DNA of 64,000 bases, from the NCBI GenBank assembly GCA_003117195.1, contig BDSI01000023.1, forward strand, positions 744,001 through 808,000, in the 5' to 3' direction. This document shows, piece by piece, positions 1 to 9,491 of the stretch; the first letter of the stretch is position 1, and each line of letters opens with the position of its first letter. The notes under the pieces were generated by a model. That model searched no databases, was not told the DNA's origin, and saw nothing but the letters and a program-made list of their open reading frames with translations. The stretch is from Eudorina sp. 2006-703-Eu-15. Its lineage: Eukaryota; Chlorophyta; Chlorophyceae; Chlamydomonadales; Volvocaceae. The position numbers were made by a program, and so were the translations under genes.

Positions 1-66
1 GATATACCCAACCAACCACGACCCCGCGCTTGCTCAACCCCGTTACTGCCGCGGCCGCTACCACAG

Positions 67-3000
67 GTGAACTTGCCAGCCAGCAGCGACTTTTACGTCC
101 GACCCGTGGAGCAGGCGGACAGCACTAAGTTCCTTGCGCAGCTGCTGTGCATCGTATCGGATAAGAACCCCAATATTGGGGAAACGTATCCCGGTGCGGC
201 GGGGATCATCCGTCGGGGGCCAAGCACGCAACGACCGCCTGGGTGTTGTGAGGATGCAGTTGCGCTGGCATGTAGCACATGAAGGTTGCACCTTCACCTC
301 TCGGGGGTCGGGTGGAGGTTACAACCGCAATCAATCGCGGTCATCTGTTGTACGAAGGGACGGATCATGGGTGCCGCTGCACGAAGCTGCTGACGCTGTG
401 GCCGACCTGGCTGGCTGCACCCCGTTCATCCCACCGAATTCCGACAGACCCGCCGGCGGGCAACGTTGGCGACAATGCTAAGCTGGCGCAATGCCCTGCA
501 GTCATATCGCCACCAGCCACGCCGGTGACGTACAGCTTCCAGAGCGTTGTCCAGGCCTACGCCGGGGGGTCGAGCGGCAAACAGCCGCTTACCATCCCGT
601 ACCCAGCCTTGAGCAGCCAGTGCAACGACCAGTTCGCGGTCGGATACCTCATACCTACGCCTACGGGCAATCGGGTGCGTGTGGGATCTGGGGAAGGGCA
701 TCAACAGCCATTTGAGTGGGGAGGCGCCATGACAATCTAAGCTTTCTTGTCATCAGTCTTTGGGTTTGATGTGGTATTCTTGTGGGCTGCCGGAACACTT
801 CGATGTGTTTGTTTTGCTGCGGCAGGTGTCATATACCACGAGCAGCTTAATTACTTGAAGGAAACTGATGGGGGGCAAATGCCTTGACAGGTGTCGGGAA
901 ATTGCTAAAATCGAATGCACCCGACGGTAAACTTGAATGCTAAAATCGAATGCACCCGACGGTAAACTTGAATGCTAGCTCAGAAGCCGTACGCGCGCCT
1001 TGCTCGTTTCCTGCACATCACGTCTGCTTAGTCAGTCGCCCAGAGCGGCCTAGCCTGGGCTCAAACGCTGCCGCATATACCAGGCGCTCATCCACCTTCT
1101 TGTGTCCGTGACCCCGTGTGTGCGCAGGACTACTTTTCCGTCTGCGAGCGCGACTTGCGGACCCTGAACCTCAGCGTCGCCTGCAATGGCTCTGGGTTGC
1201 TCACGCCGCAGTACTACTCGGACATACGCGTGCTGTCGGGCCAGTCATCCACGTCCACCATTCCAATGACCGTCATAAGTGTGCAGGTGCGCGCACGCCA
1301 GTTTTCCATGAAGTCTACAAACCAACTCCTCGTGCCGTTCATGATCGTGTGAATGATCATGGCTACATGGCCACCGTATGCACGGCCGCAAACCCGCAAG
1401 CCTCACCCCATGATGTGGCTATCTAGACTGCGTGCCGCTGGCGCTTCATGACCCTCATCGACAGCCCACCGCTGTCGCCCGCAGTACCTTGACCCCGTCA
1501 GCGGAGCTTTATCCAAAGCGAACACCACAACCTCCAAGTACAACGCCACGACTGGGCTGTGCAGCAACATCATCCGCTACGTCAACATGACGTTCTACTA
1601 TTCCTTTTTGGATGCCGCGGGCTACATCGACAAGGTGCGCCTGATCGTCGTCCCACATGCGCCGCACATCCTGCGTACACCGCAGCTGGGGGCATCGGTG
1701 GTGGTGGTGGTGGCGCAGGTCGGGGGACCGTGTAGCAAAACATGTCCGAAAGCTCCGCGCAAGGTATCCTTTATCCAATGCTTGTCTTCTGTACGAGGTA
1801 TGACAGGCCTCACGCACGGCCACGGCGTTGCCTCCTACGCACTGAACCCTCATTGCTGCACCGCACTACTGCTATAACACGCGCACACACGCCGACTCGG
1901 CGGCGCCATGTGTTTCCGCCTTGTGCGTCCTGTTCGTGCTGCGTGTCCTGCTGCTTCACCGTCCTGTGTCCACGTGGTGCCTGTGCCTCCCGCGGGCAGG
2001 TCGAGCTGTCCCTGGTGCTGACGGACATCCTGTCCAGCAGCACACCGCTGCTGCAGAGCGTCCGGGTCAACTGGCTCGACTACGCCGCGGCGACCTCGAT
2101 CCAGTTCGTCAACAGCGGCAACCCGGGGTACAATACTGGGTTTCCGGTGCTGGTGAGTGGCCCGGGCACGACGCTATGGACCGCGGCGCTTGGGCGCGCG
2201 AGGTGGACGGAAAAACGCGGATTGGATCGAAAAGACGCTTCCCCGCGTGTATCCGCTCCATGGGGTCCTCACGCCCACCAAGTGCTGCACTGCACTGCGC
2301 TGCATGGAGCCAACAACGCCTGACGTCGTAATCCGAAGGTCCCTAGCCTGCCTGATCATCCCACCGGCCTGCGCTAATGCCGCCCCTCCTCCCTTCCCGG
2401 GTGCGAGCCACTTCCAGGCGGGGAACCTGGTGACGGACAGCAGCGGTACCTCATCAGCCATCCAACGGCTGGTGCAGGGTATGCCGGTTCCCAAGCCCGG
2501 GCCGAACGGACAATGCAATGCCACGTCGTTCGCCTACATCAACTACGGCGCCAACTTCACCAGCTCCTGCAGCTACAACCTGACCGCGGTGCAGCTGGAG
2601 GACTTTTGCATGTGAGTTGGGAACGCGCACTGCCCAGGAAACACGTCGTCAACAGGCACCGCGGCAGCCCCGGGATCGAATCACCTGCGCCAACAGGAAC
2701 AGTCTGCGCGGTTTGCGGGGACGGAATAACTAATCATGCAACCGCATCGGTCGCCCGCTGTCACACGCACCGCAGCAACCAGGCCAACCAGCCGGAGAAG
2801 TACCTGCGTATGGCGATGCCGACACTATTGCCGTACTTTGAGAACAGCACCTTTTACTTCGGCGAATGGGGCAACTCGGCGTTCAACAACACCAACGACT
2901 GGATCCAGGTGACGACCGCGGAGGAGGGAAGAGGGCGAGGCGCGGCAAGGATAGCTGCTTGCGTTCAGCTACCCTTCACTTCCATGTGCAAGGATATCAT

Positions 3001-3815
3001 CATTATTATTAAGGATGCGCCTGTGCCGAAAACATCATATCAATGTAATGTAATGTAACCGTTACGACACATACCGCAGCACGCCCCGGCATTGTCGCTT
3101 TGGCGGTGGCAGTCCCTTTCGCCGATAACAGTCTAGTCGTTGACTTGACACCGTTCTTTGGTATCGCAGGTATCGGTATCGGGAGTGCCCTTCAACGCCA
3201 CTACCCCCATCTATACGCCATCCGCGTTGGCCTGCTCCGGGCTTGTGACCGGGTTTGACCTTCAAATAGTGACGGGCGTGGCCTTCTCGTCCAACAACCT
3301 GCAGCAAAAGGTGCGAGAGATCGAGACGGGCTCCAAGCATTCTCTATCCGTAGGTAGACAGATCTGATTGGTGTGGTTAGAAGCCGCAGTCACGACAGGC
3401 TTCCCGCGAGCCATTGGGAAAGTGGCGGCGGAGCTCCGCTGGGCTGGGTGCAGCCGCGCGGGAGGACCACTCATGATAAGGAGAGCGCTCTCTTCAGCTC
3501 TTTTCTGCCCGCCCCCTCCCCCCGCAGGTGCTGTACGCAAAGATTTGCTTTAGGACCGGCGTTTGGGACTTCCCAGATCAGCTACCGATAACAACCCCGG
3601 TCCGCTTCTACTTGACCTTCAACGTCACGTTCATACGGCTTCCGCAACAAGCCGTTACGGTCAAGAAGCCTGCACCCCCACTGGTCCTGCCACTCCCCGC
3701 AGACATTTTCTATCCTTTTGTCATAACGGATAGCGCGGCTGTGGCATGTCGATTGTCTGGCGGGTTAGGTGTTTTTGCGATGGCTGTGGTACTCTTCGTG
3801 TTGAAGCATTGGTGA
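67..3815 (+). CDS. Tectonic-family ciliary transition-zone protein (3' nine exons; 5' end outside window)
   Basis: Nine exons join in constant phase: 67-193, 502-674, 1128-1286, 1485-1634, 2000-2152, 2418-2611, 2776-2908, 3170-3310 and 3528-3815 (TGA). They give about 505 residues; the true start lies upstream. Seen: the GNPGY motif in exon 5, a Cys- and Asn-rich extracellular-type sequence, NDWIQ at the end of exon 7, a GFDLQI segment in exon 8, and a hydrophobic C-terminal stretch just before the stop. Known: GNPGY, the later DWxxV-type motif and the final FYPF motif are typical of tectonics (TCTN1-3, DUF1619), which help form the ciliary transition-zone gate with MKS and B9 proteins. Inferred: secreted or membrane-anchored by the C-terminal hydrophobic helix. 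I cannot say which TCTN type it matches best. A damaged copy of its last exon lies at 8973-9237. Confidence 0.75.
904..973. repeat. Two perfect 35-bp tandem units in a tectonic intron
   Basis: Two identical 35-bp units starting GCTAAAATCG lie back to back at 904-938 and 939-973, inside the intron between tectonic exons 2 and 3. The identity suggests a recent slippage or duplication event. Confidence 0.9.
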
Positions 3816-3966
3816 TGACCGCGGCCCCCAGCGTGCATCGAGGAACGTTATCCTTGTCAGGCACCGTTGGTGGGTTGTCCCGTTGTGGTCCCGGAGCAGG
3901 TTGGTCAGTTATGACGTGCTGGTGGTTGTACGGCAGGTGATTGTACGGTCGTTTTGGCTGCTATTT
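3816..3966. other. Tectonic 3' flank, nothing recognised
   Basis: This short stretch after the tectonic stop holds no recognised gene. The first roughly 30 bp resemble the sequence after the pseudo-exon stop at 9237, so the duplication ran past the stop codon. No TGTAA polyadenylation signal is obvious here. Confidence 0.5.
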
Positions 3967-5004
3967 GAATGAATGAACGTTACAGCGGACCCCAAAGGGA
4001 TCAACGGTGTATACCAGGGCAAGCCCCAGCAGGCTCCACCGCCCAGGCGGCAAGACACCTCCACACCTCAACGCCGCAATAAAAACACACCGGGCCATGA
4101 CCCCACCCAGACAGACCCTGAAGCAAGCAGAGGCGCACAGCGGGGCAACACTACCAAAGGGATAGGCACAGCAACGGGCGGAATCCCCAGAAATGGATAA
4201 AGCCAAGCACAGGGAAGGTCGCCCACACAGGCACCCCATTACCCAGCGACCACCACCCCTGGAGCAACCAGCGTCGCACCCTCTCCAGGTCTTGAACTAC
4301 CCACGCCTGGCTCGTGACAATGCCCAGCGACCGCTAGTGGAGCAACCCTCACCCAACGAACATCGGGCAAGCCAGTAGCAAAAGCAGAGGACGGGGTGCC
4401 CACGCCTCATCAGCGGGCCCTACACACCGCAGGACTCCCGCCGATACTCTTACAATAGGGTGCAATGACCCCACCGAGTTCCACGCACCCGCGTCGTGGG
4501 AGTCCCAACTGCACAAATCCGTTAAGGCGTCCCCAGAAGTCGGCAATCGCACGCTGCTCCCCCTGCTCTGCCAACTACTGCCCCGGCGACACATCCGGAC
4601 CCTGACCGAGTGCTGTCCGCCGCACACATCCCAGACCTGCGCACATGGTGGGGCCGGAATCCAACTATGCAAGTATATATGCGAGACAAGACCACAGCGA
4701 TGGCGGAAGTTATACCAGCAGCGCACGGCGGCGCCGCCGTGCTTTAAATGTAGTAGTACCGTGCTAGTAGTGGTACAGTACGATGACAGTATGGATGGGC
4801 TTCCGGGCCCTGTCTAAGGTTATCGCGTTCATCTAGGATTATCCTATTTGAAGCTACAGGACACCTGCTGCCATCACCACACCGCAGGCACCTCCGCCAT
4901 ACGAACCGGGGATATAAGGCTGGCAACTAAGCATCCATTCATCCGCATCAAGGTGCCCTCGCTCGGACCAACCTCCGACAGACCCCGCTGCAGCACCTCT
5001 TCCT

Positions 5005-5229
5005 TTGCCTCCTCATGCGCAAGAGCGACTTGCACGAGAACAGGACTACGGCCTGGGCGACAGCTGTGCCGCCCTCCGGCAGTCCACCAATCCAGCGTGC
5101 AAGTTTACTTCGATCTGCAATCTCAACTACATCTCAGAAACGAAACCAGCCATGATCTCGCGCATGTCGGGGTCTATTTACCCTAGCCTGTGCGATGACT
5201 GCTGCAGTGCGTGGCAGCCGCACCCCTAA
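5005..5229 (+). CDS. Cysteine-rich ORF, possibly a gene fragment
   Basis: An open frame here encodes a short Cys-rich sequence with spaced cysteines (motifs SCAALRQ, CKFTSIC, CDDCCSAW) ending at a TAA. The composition resembles a secreted or extracellular exon, but I do not recognise the family. No clear start or upstream exon was found. It lies within the inverted-repeat-bounded segment, just before the perfect hairpin. It could be a captured exon, a relic, or chance. Confidence 0.2.
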   Translation: MPPHAQERLAREQDYGLGDSCAALRQSTNPACKFTSICNLNYISETKPAMISRMSGSIYPSLCDDCCSAWQPHP

Positions 5230-5236
5230 TCGACAC

Positions 5237-5345
5237 CCAATTATTATTATTATATATTGTTACACCGGTGTCCGCTCAACCTGGCTTGTCCCTTAACACA
5301 AGCCAGGTTGAGCGGACACCGGTGTAACAATATATAATAATTGGG
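5237..5345. repeat. Perfect hairpin: 44-bp arms, 8-bp loop
   Basis: Bases 5246-5289 and 5298-5341 are exact reverse complements, 44 bp each, separated by the 8-bp spacer CCCTTAAC. If a 6-bp ATT expansion in the left arm is allowed, the symmetry extends to CCCAATT on both sides (5237-5345). The outer arm is AT-rich and the inner part contains ACACCGGTGT, itself a palindrome. It is strong enough to extrude as a cruciform or to fold as an RNA hairpin if transcribed. Confidence 0.9.
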
Positions 5346-5554
5346 CGCGCTCTGAGGTCTGCACCATGTCAGCCCTATACGCTAACGCCCACCGCGTCAG
5401 CTTTACCGGTCTTGTGCAGCCATTCCTCCGCCTCCTCGGCGCCTAGCATTCTGGCGATGGACTTGTCATCACTTGCCCCACGGGTTGCCCTCGCCTGAGG
5501 AATGCTCGGGTAGGCTGATACTAAGTATCAGCGAACAAGTCTCACAACCCATGG

Positions 5555-5636
5555 GTGACGCCGCCGGAAGAATTTGAACCCTCATCTCCCACTGGAATGG
5601 TGGTGCTTTACAATTTAAATTTAAGCTACGACGCCA
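5555..5636 (-). ncRNA. tRNA-like sequence (possible SINE head or degenerate tRNA)
   Basis: On the minus strand there is a T-arm-like block containing GGTTCAAATTC, close to the Pol III B-box, with a 5-bp stem GAGGG/TCTTC around TTCAAAT. A GTCGTAG/CGGCGGC pair could form a wobble-rich acceptor stem with six of seven pairs. The D-arm is AT-rich and weak. The anticodon arm does not give a clean 7-base loop with U33, so I cannot assign an anticodon. It may be a tRNA-derived SINE head, an organelle-like tRNA copy, or chance. Confidence 0.25.
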
Positions 5637-5935
5637 TCGAAATCCAACAGCTGCTTCAGCTCCGGGTACTCCTTTGCCTGTTCCCGTGCTGTGCCGCCCA
5701 GCCATGTGTGACCAAAGTCCAATAGCACGCAGCGGCACAGACTGCCACCGCCGCTGCTTCCATCATCACCCGTTGTTGGCTGCACCTCCGACTCCACCAG
5801 CAGCATGTTCTCCAGCCGGATGTCGCCGTGCACGAAGCCCTTGGCGGTGGCCTGCACCACCTCCAACGCATGTAGCGCGGCACGTATCACGGATGGCTGG
5901 AAGGGCCGCGGGCAGTCTACAACCGAATGCATCAC
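5621..5935 (-). pseudogene. Protein-kinase-like fragment (catalytic loop and DFG only)
   Basis: The minus-strand frame reads HGDIRLENMLL, a kinase catalytic-loop signature (H-x-D-x-x-x-x-N), followed about 35 residues later by VLLDFGHTW, matching the metal-binding DFG. Upstream is a helix-like segment similar to the region before the catalytic loop. The N-lobe (Gly-rich loop, VAIK lysine, C-helix) and the C-lobe are absent, and the frame stops soon after DFG. It is therefore a fragment and unlikely to be active. It overlaps the tRNA-like sequence and lies inside the inverted-repeat-bounded segment, suggesting capture by a mobile element. Confidence 0.45.
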
Positions 5936-6213
5936 CAGGCATTATTGCCTGACCCTTCACCTTATTCAACCCCAACATTCTGCAAGGGCTCCTCGCTCAC
6001 TACCAGCGGCGCCCAGAAGCATCCATACATCCGCCTCGATCCACGATAACTCGTCAATTCCTACCACGGTTAGTTGGCAAGTTATTATGATTATCCCGAG
6101 CGACCAACCTTCGAGCTTTACTAATGCGGGGCGCCCCCGCATTATTTCGTCACAGACAACGAACATTTGGATCAACCAAACAACCGGTGATCCCTCTGGG
6201 GTCCGCTGTAACG

Positions 6214-6266
6214 TTCATTCATTCATTCATTCATTCATTCATTCATTCATTCATTCATTCATTCAT
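6214..6266. repeat. (CATT)n microsatellite
   Basis: About thirteen uninterrupted CATT units directly follow the right inverted repeat. The left end has only two matching units (as GAAT), so the tract expanded at one end. Confidence 0.95.
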
Positions 6267-7873
6267 TTGGACTCATTAGAGGATTTCAAGTCAGGACCTC
6301 CGGGTTGCCATATGATGCCTTAACATAGATCTCCAAACCCGGTGTGTTTAATAATAAGAAGCCCACCCATAACCGCCCAGGTTCGGATACTTATTACCAA
6401 AACCTGCGATTTACTCACCATTAACAATACAACAAGACAAGTATGCCAGGCAAGCAAGACGACCGCGCCCGGCGTGTGATTTATTTCTCTCCGACATCCA
6501 TTGTCGATTCAACAGCAATACCGTACGTGCAGGCTTTGCCTACGTACTCACCTTTGGCACCACAGTGCCCTGCACGGTCTCCAGCGCTTGGTATGCACGG
6601 GTCTCTCTCATGTATGCGGCAACCTCGTAGCCCTCGAACCCGTAGACCTTGATGCTCATGGGCTTGCCGTCGCACAACCGTTGAAGACGGTCCAGTCACG
6701 GCCCAGCGCCAAGATATCCACGCAGGAACTGCAGCTACACCTGTGACATTTCAAACTGGGGGATCCCGAGGCAGCATCTGTAACACGCACGGCACGGCCA
6801 AAGGCTTCTCGAGATGCTGTCACGCAGGTCTGATTGGGACGTATTCTGAAACCCGGCCTTACAACCTCTGATAAGGGCAAAAAACGAGGACCGCTACGTA
6901 CAAGCACGCAATAACTCTTGTGAACGAAGGAGCGCGGCGGCAGCGGACAACGTTCAAATCTTAAACCAGTCACTTTCCATCAGATGTAATTGGCGCCGTT
7001 GCACATTTGCCTGCCCGAAACCCTCTCAGAATTTGGGGCGAGGCCCCGGGCCCGAAGCGCCATTCGGGGGCCGTGCTCACGGGTTTCACCAGGTTTCAGT
7101 GCGGTCAGTTAGCGTACGTGTCAGCGAGTTTATTACAACGTGTTCTGTGCACGCAGATGGCTCCGACCTTGACTTCTCCAGTTAATGTCGTGTTGCATAT
7201 ACATTTACCTACTGAAAGCTCAAAGTTGTCAAACCCCAATATACGCAAAGATATCTTCCCGCGGTCCATGGCCCGGCTTTGATTTTCACCCGCTGCCCAG
7301 ACAGCATTATAATTACCAATTCGGGCAATGTATGAACACTAACACTATTGTCACTTCAATATCATTTCTCTTCATTACTTTGTGTTACTCTTGCCTACAC
7401 CGCGTGATATGTCTTGCTAAACGTAGAACAGTTGCAAATGCGGCTTGATCGTTTCAACCCGATTTTCCGAAGGAAAGAAAGGATTACTGTCCTTGTGCAG
7501 GAGACCTGTGGTGACCAGTACATGCACTACAGCGGTACTTGCAACTCTTGATTCTATTAAACACTAGAAAGGGTATGCCGCAATCGCGATTTTGCAAGAT
7601 GGGCATAATTAGTGAATGTTGCCGTTTTGCGACAGGAAGGGTGATGCGTCGCTGCGTCATATAACATCGGCCATGTCCAAGTGCTGTAATGGCACAAACC
7701 GACAAGGCCGAAAGCGTAAACCCTAGAGCATATATTAGCAAGCGGCCGTGCCGACAAGCAATCATCAGCCGCCAACGAATGAATCTCTGACAAACATACA
7801 AATGGCACAGCGGTGACTACTTCTAGCGGTTACCTTGCCCAGCAATACCAGCACTGGTTTCTGATTGGCGTTT
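6267..7873. other. Gene-poor stretch, no supported feature
   Basis: Only short overlapping open frames occur here. None shows a domain, a plausible splice chain or a sustained codon bias. Base composition is more balanced than in the neighbouring genes. Confidence 0.6.
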
Positions 7874-8348
7874 GGGGTTTGTTTGGGAGGGTTTGGGTTG
7901 GGGTTCGGGTTCAGCCTGAAGCCGAACGGCCGTGTGTGCTGCCCAAGGGAGCCGCGCTGACACTCCACACGAGCGGTCGAGCTCCCAGAAAGCTTACCTG
8001 ACACACCATGTGGTACTACCGTGCTGCCAAAGAGGGTCACCCTGATAAGTCAAATACAGTAGCCGAGATACACAACTGAGCCGCCCTACCCAGGGCAGAT
8101 TTTCGCAGGGTGGCTACCTGCTCTGGCCATAGGTAGGGCGGCTCAGTTGTGTGCCTCGGCTACTGTATTTGGCTTATCAGGGTGGTCCTCTTTGGCAGCA
8201 CGGTAGTACCACATGGTGTGTCAGGTAAGCTTTCTGGGAGCTCGACCGCTCGTGTGGAGTGTCAGCGCGGCTCCCTTGGGCAGCACACACGGCCGTTCGG
8301 CTTCAGGCTGAACCCGAACCCCAACCCAAACCCTCCCAAACAAACCCC
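7874..8348. repeat. Large inverted repeat: 217-bp arms, 41-bp spacer
   Basis: Left arm 7874-8090 and right arm 8132-8348 are reverse complements with five differences over 217 bp (about 98% identity) around spacer 8091-8131. The outer ends are rich in GGGTTTGGG-like runs. Of the five differences, four would be G-U pairs in a plus-strand transcript and one would be A-C. No ORF spans it convincingly. Candidates are a foldback transposable element, an inverted duplication, or the precursor of a long hairpin RNA, since Chlamydomonas small-RNA precursors can be long near-perfect hairpins. Confidence 0.95.
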
Positions 8349-8689
8349 AGGGTGGCTTGCTGCTCTGGCCAAACAGAGCTGCTCTGGCACTTGGATTATA
8401 CGGCAGTCCTGGCCGGGGCGGCCGCCCTGCCAAGCAAAACAGCCGGGTAGCCGGAACAAGCCGCTCTGAGAAGCCCGCCATATGGCATGGCCCAGGCTGC
8501 TGAACAGAAGACGGAGCGCCCAGCGTGACAAGTCATACGGCCCGTGCTGCCAGCAGGAGCCGCCCTTGCCAAGCAAACTGCGGTGATAGCGGTGACTTCT
8601 GGAACCGCCCCTAACCGCCCACATGGACAGGGCTGACTTCACACTCAGACAGACAACCGGACTGCGAACGGCAGCCGCCTGTCATCCAG

Positions 8690-8880
8690 CCTACCAGGGC
8701 CCTAACACCCAGGCCTAGCAGGCCCCTAGCAGCCAGGCCTAGCAGGCCCGTAGCAGGGGGTATCTGTCAGGGTTAGCTGCTTGCTCGGCCCGCTAGTAGC
8801 AGATCGGCTGCTAGGCCGTTGCTAGGCTGTTGCCAGGTATCTACTAGGGCCCTATCTGCTAGGCCTGCCATGCCCTATCA
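8690..8880. repeat. Imperfect CTAGCAGGCC-type repeats
   Basis: Short imperfect direct and inverted repeats built on CCTAGCAG, GGCCTAGC and GCTAGGC fill this stretch. They give no usable coding frame. Confidence 0.6.
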
Positions 8881-8972
8881 GATACCACCCGGCTCGCGTA
8901 GGGCTTCGCACAGCAAGGCGCGACTGAAAGCGCGCAACCCAAGGGGCCGGGTAGCACCACCACTCAAGCCTT

Positions 8973-9237
8973 TGAGAGCGCTTTCATTTGCTGCCCCCCG
9001 CAGGTGCTGTACGCTTTAGGTACGGCGTTTGCGATTTCCCAGATGAGCTATCGGCGACCATCCTGGTCCGGACCTTCAACGTTCATACGGCTTCCGCAAC
9101 AAGCCGTTCAGTTCAAGAAGCCTACACCTGGTCCTGCCTCTCAGTTCAGATTTCTATATCCCTTTGTTAGCGCGACTGCGATTGTCTGGCGGGTTCTTGC
9201 GATGGCTGTCGTCCCCTTCGTGCAGAAGCACTGGTGA
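8973..9237 (+). pseudogene. Decayed duplicate of the last tectonic exon
   Basis: This stretch aligns with the end of the preceding intron and the whole last exon of the tectonic gene (about 3481-3815). Shared blocks include the CCGCAG acceptor, GTGCTGTACG, the region coding IRLPQQAV, a FYPFV-like block and the terminal KHW-stop. Several internal deletions shift the frame, and the stretch coding for the C-terminal hydrophobic segment is shortened. None of the other tectonic exons is found nearby, so it cannot encode a functional protein. Because it includes intron sequence, it arose by DNA duplication and not through an mRNA copy. Confidence 0.85.
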
Positions 9238-9491
9238 TCGGGGGTCGCAGAGTGCATTCGAATAATTCAATCCCATTCCAAATGCAGACATGTCACATGC
9301 GACGAAGCCAGATTACTCTGCGATGTTTCGTAATATTCCGTACGATATAACAACACAGAATGGCTTCCATCGTGTAACTTGCTGCGCAGGTTTTAAGATT
9401 GTTTGACCGAGTAGATTGTGACCCCGGACATCTCTTTAAAAGGGCAGAATTATTCGGATCATTGTAACATACTGTCGGCACCGTCCATCCG
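9238..9491. promoter_or_regulatory. Probable DPE1 promoter and 5' UTR
   Basis: This is a mixed-composition stretch between the tectonic pseudo-exon and the DPE1 start codon. It should contain the DPE1 promoter and 5' leader. I see no clear TATA box or named element. Confidence 0.3.

Larger units (their letters stand above)
3967..6266. mobile_element. Putative non-autonomous element bounded by about 40-bp inverted repeats
   Basis: Bases 3967-4009 and the reverse complement of 6184-6221 share about 40 bp with roughly two mismatches: a GAATGAATGAACG start, then a block containing GCGGACCCCA and AGGGATCA. The right copy runs directly into a (CATT)n tract. Between them lie a kinase-like fragment, a tRNA-like sequence, a cysteine-rich ORF and a perfect hairpin, but nothing resembling a transposase. 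This fits a non-autonomous DNA transposon that captured host fragments, or simply two opposed copies of one repeat family. No target-site duplication could be established. Confidence 0.4.
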
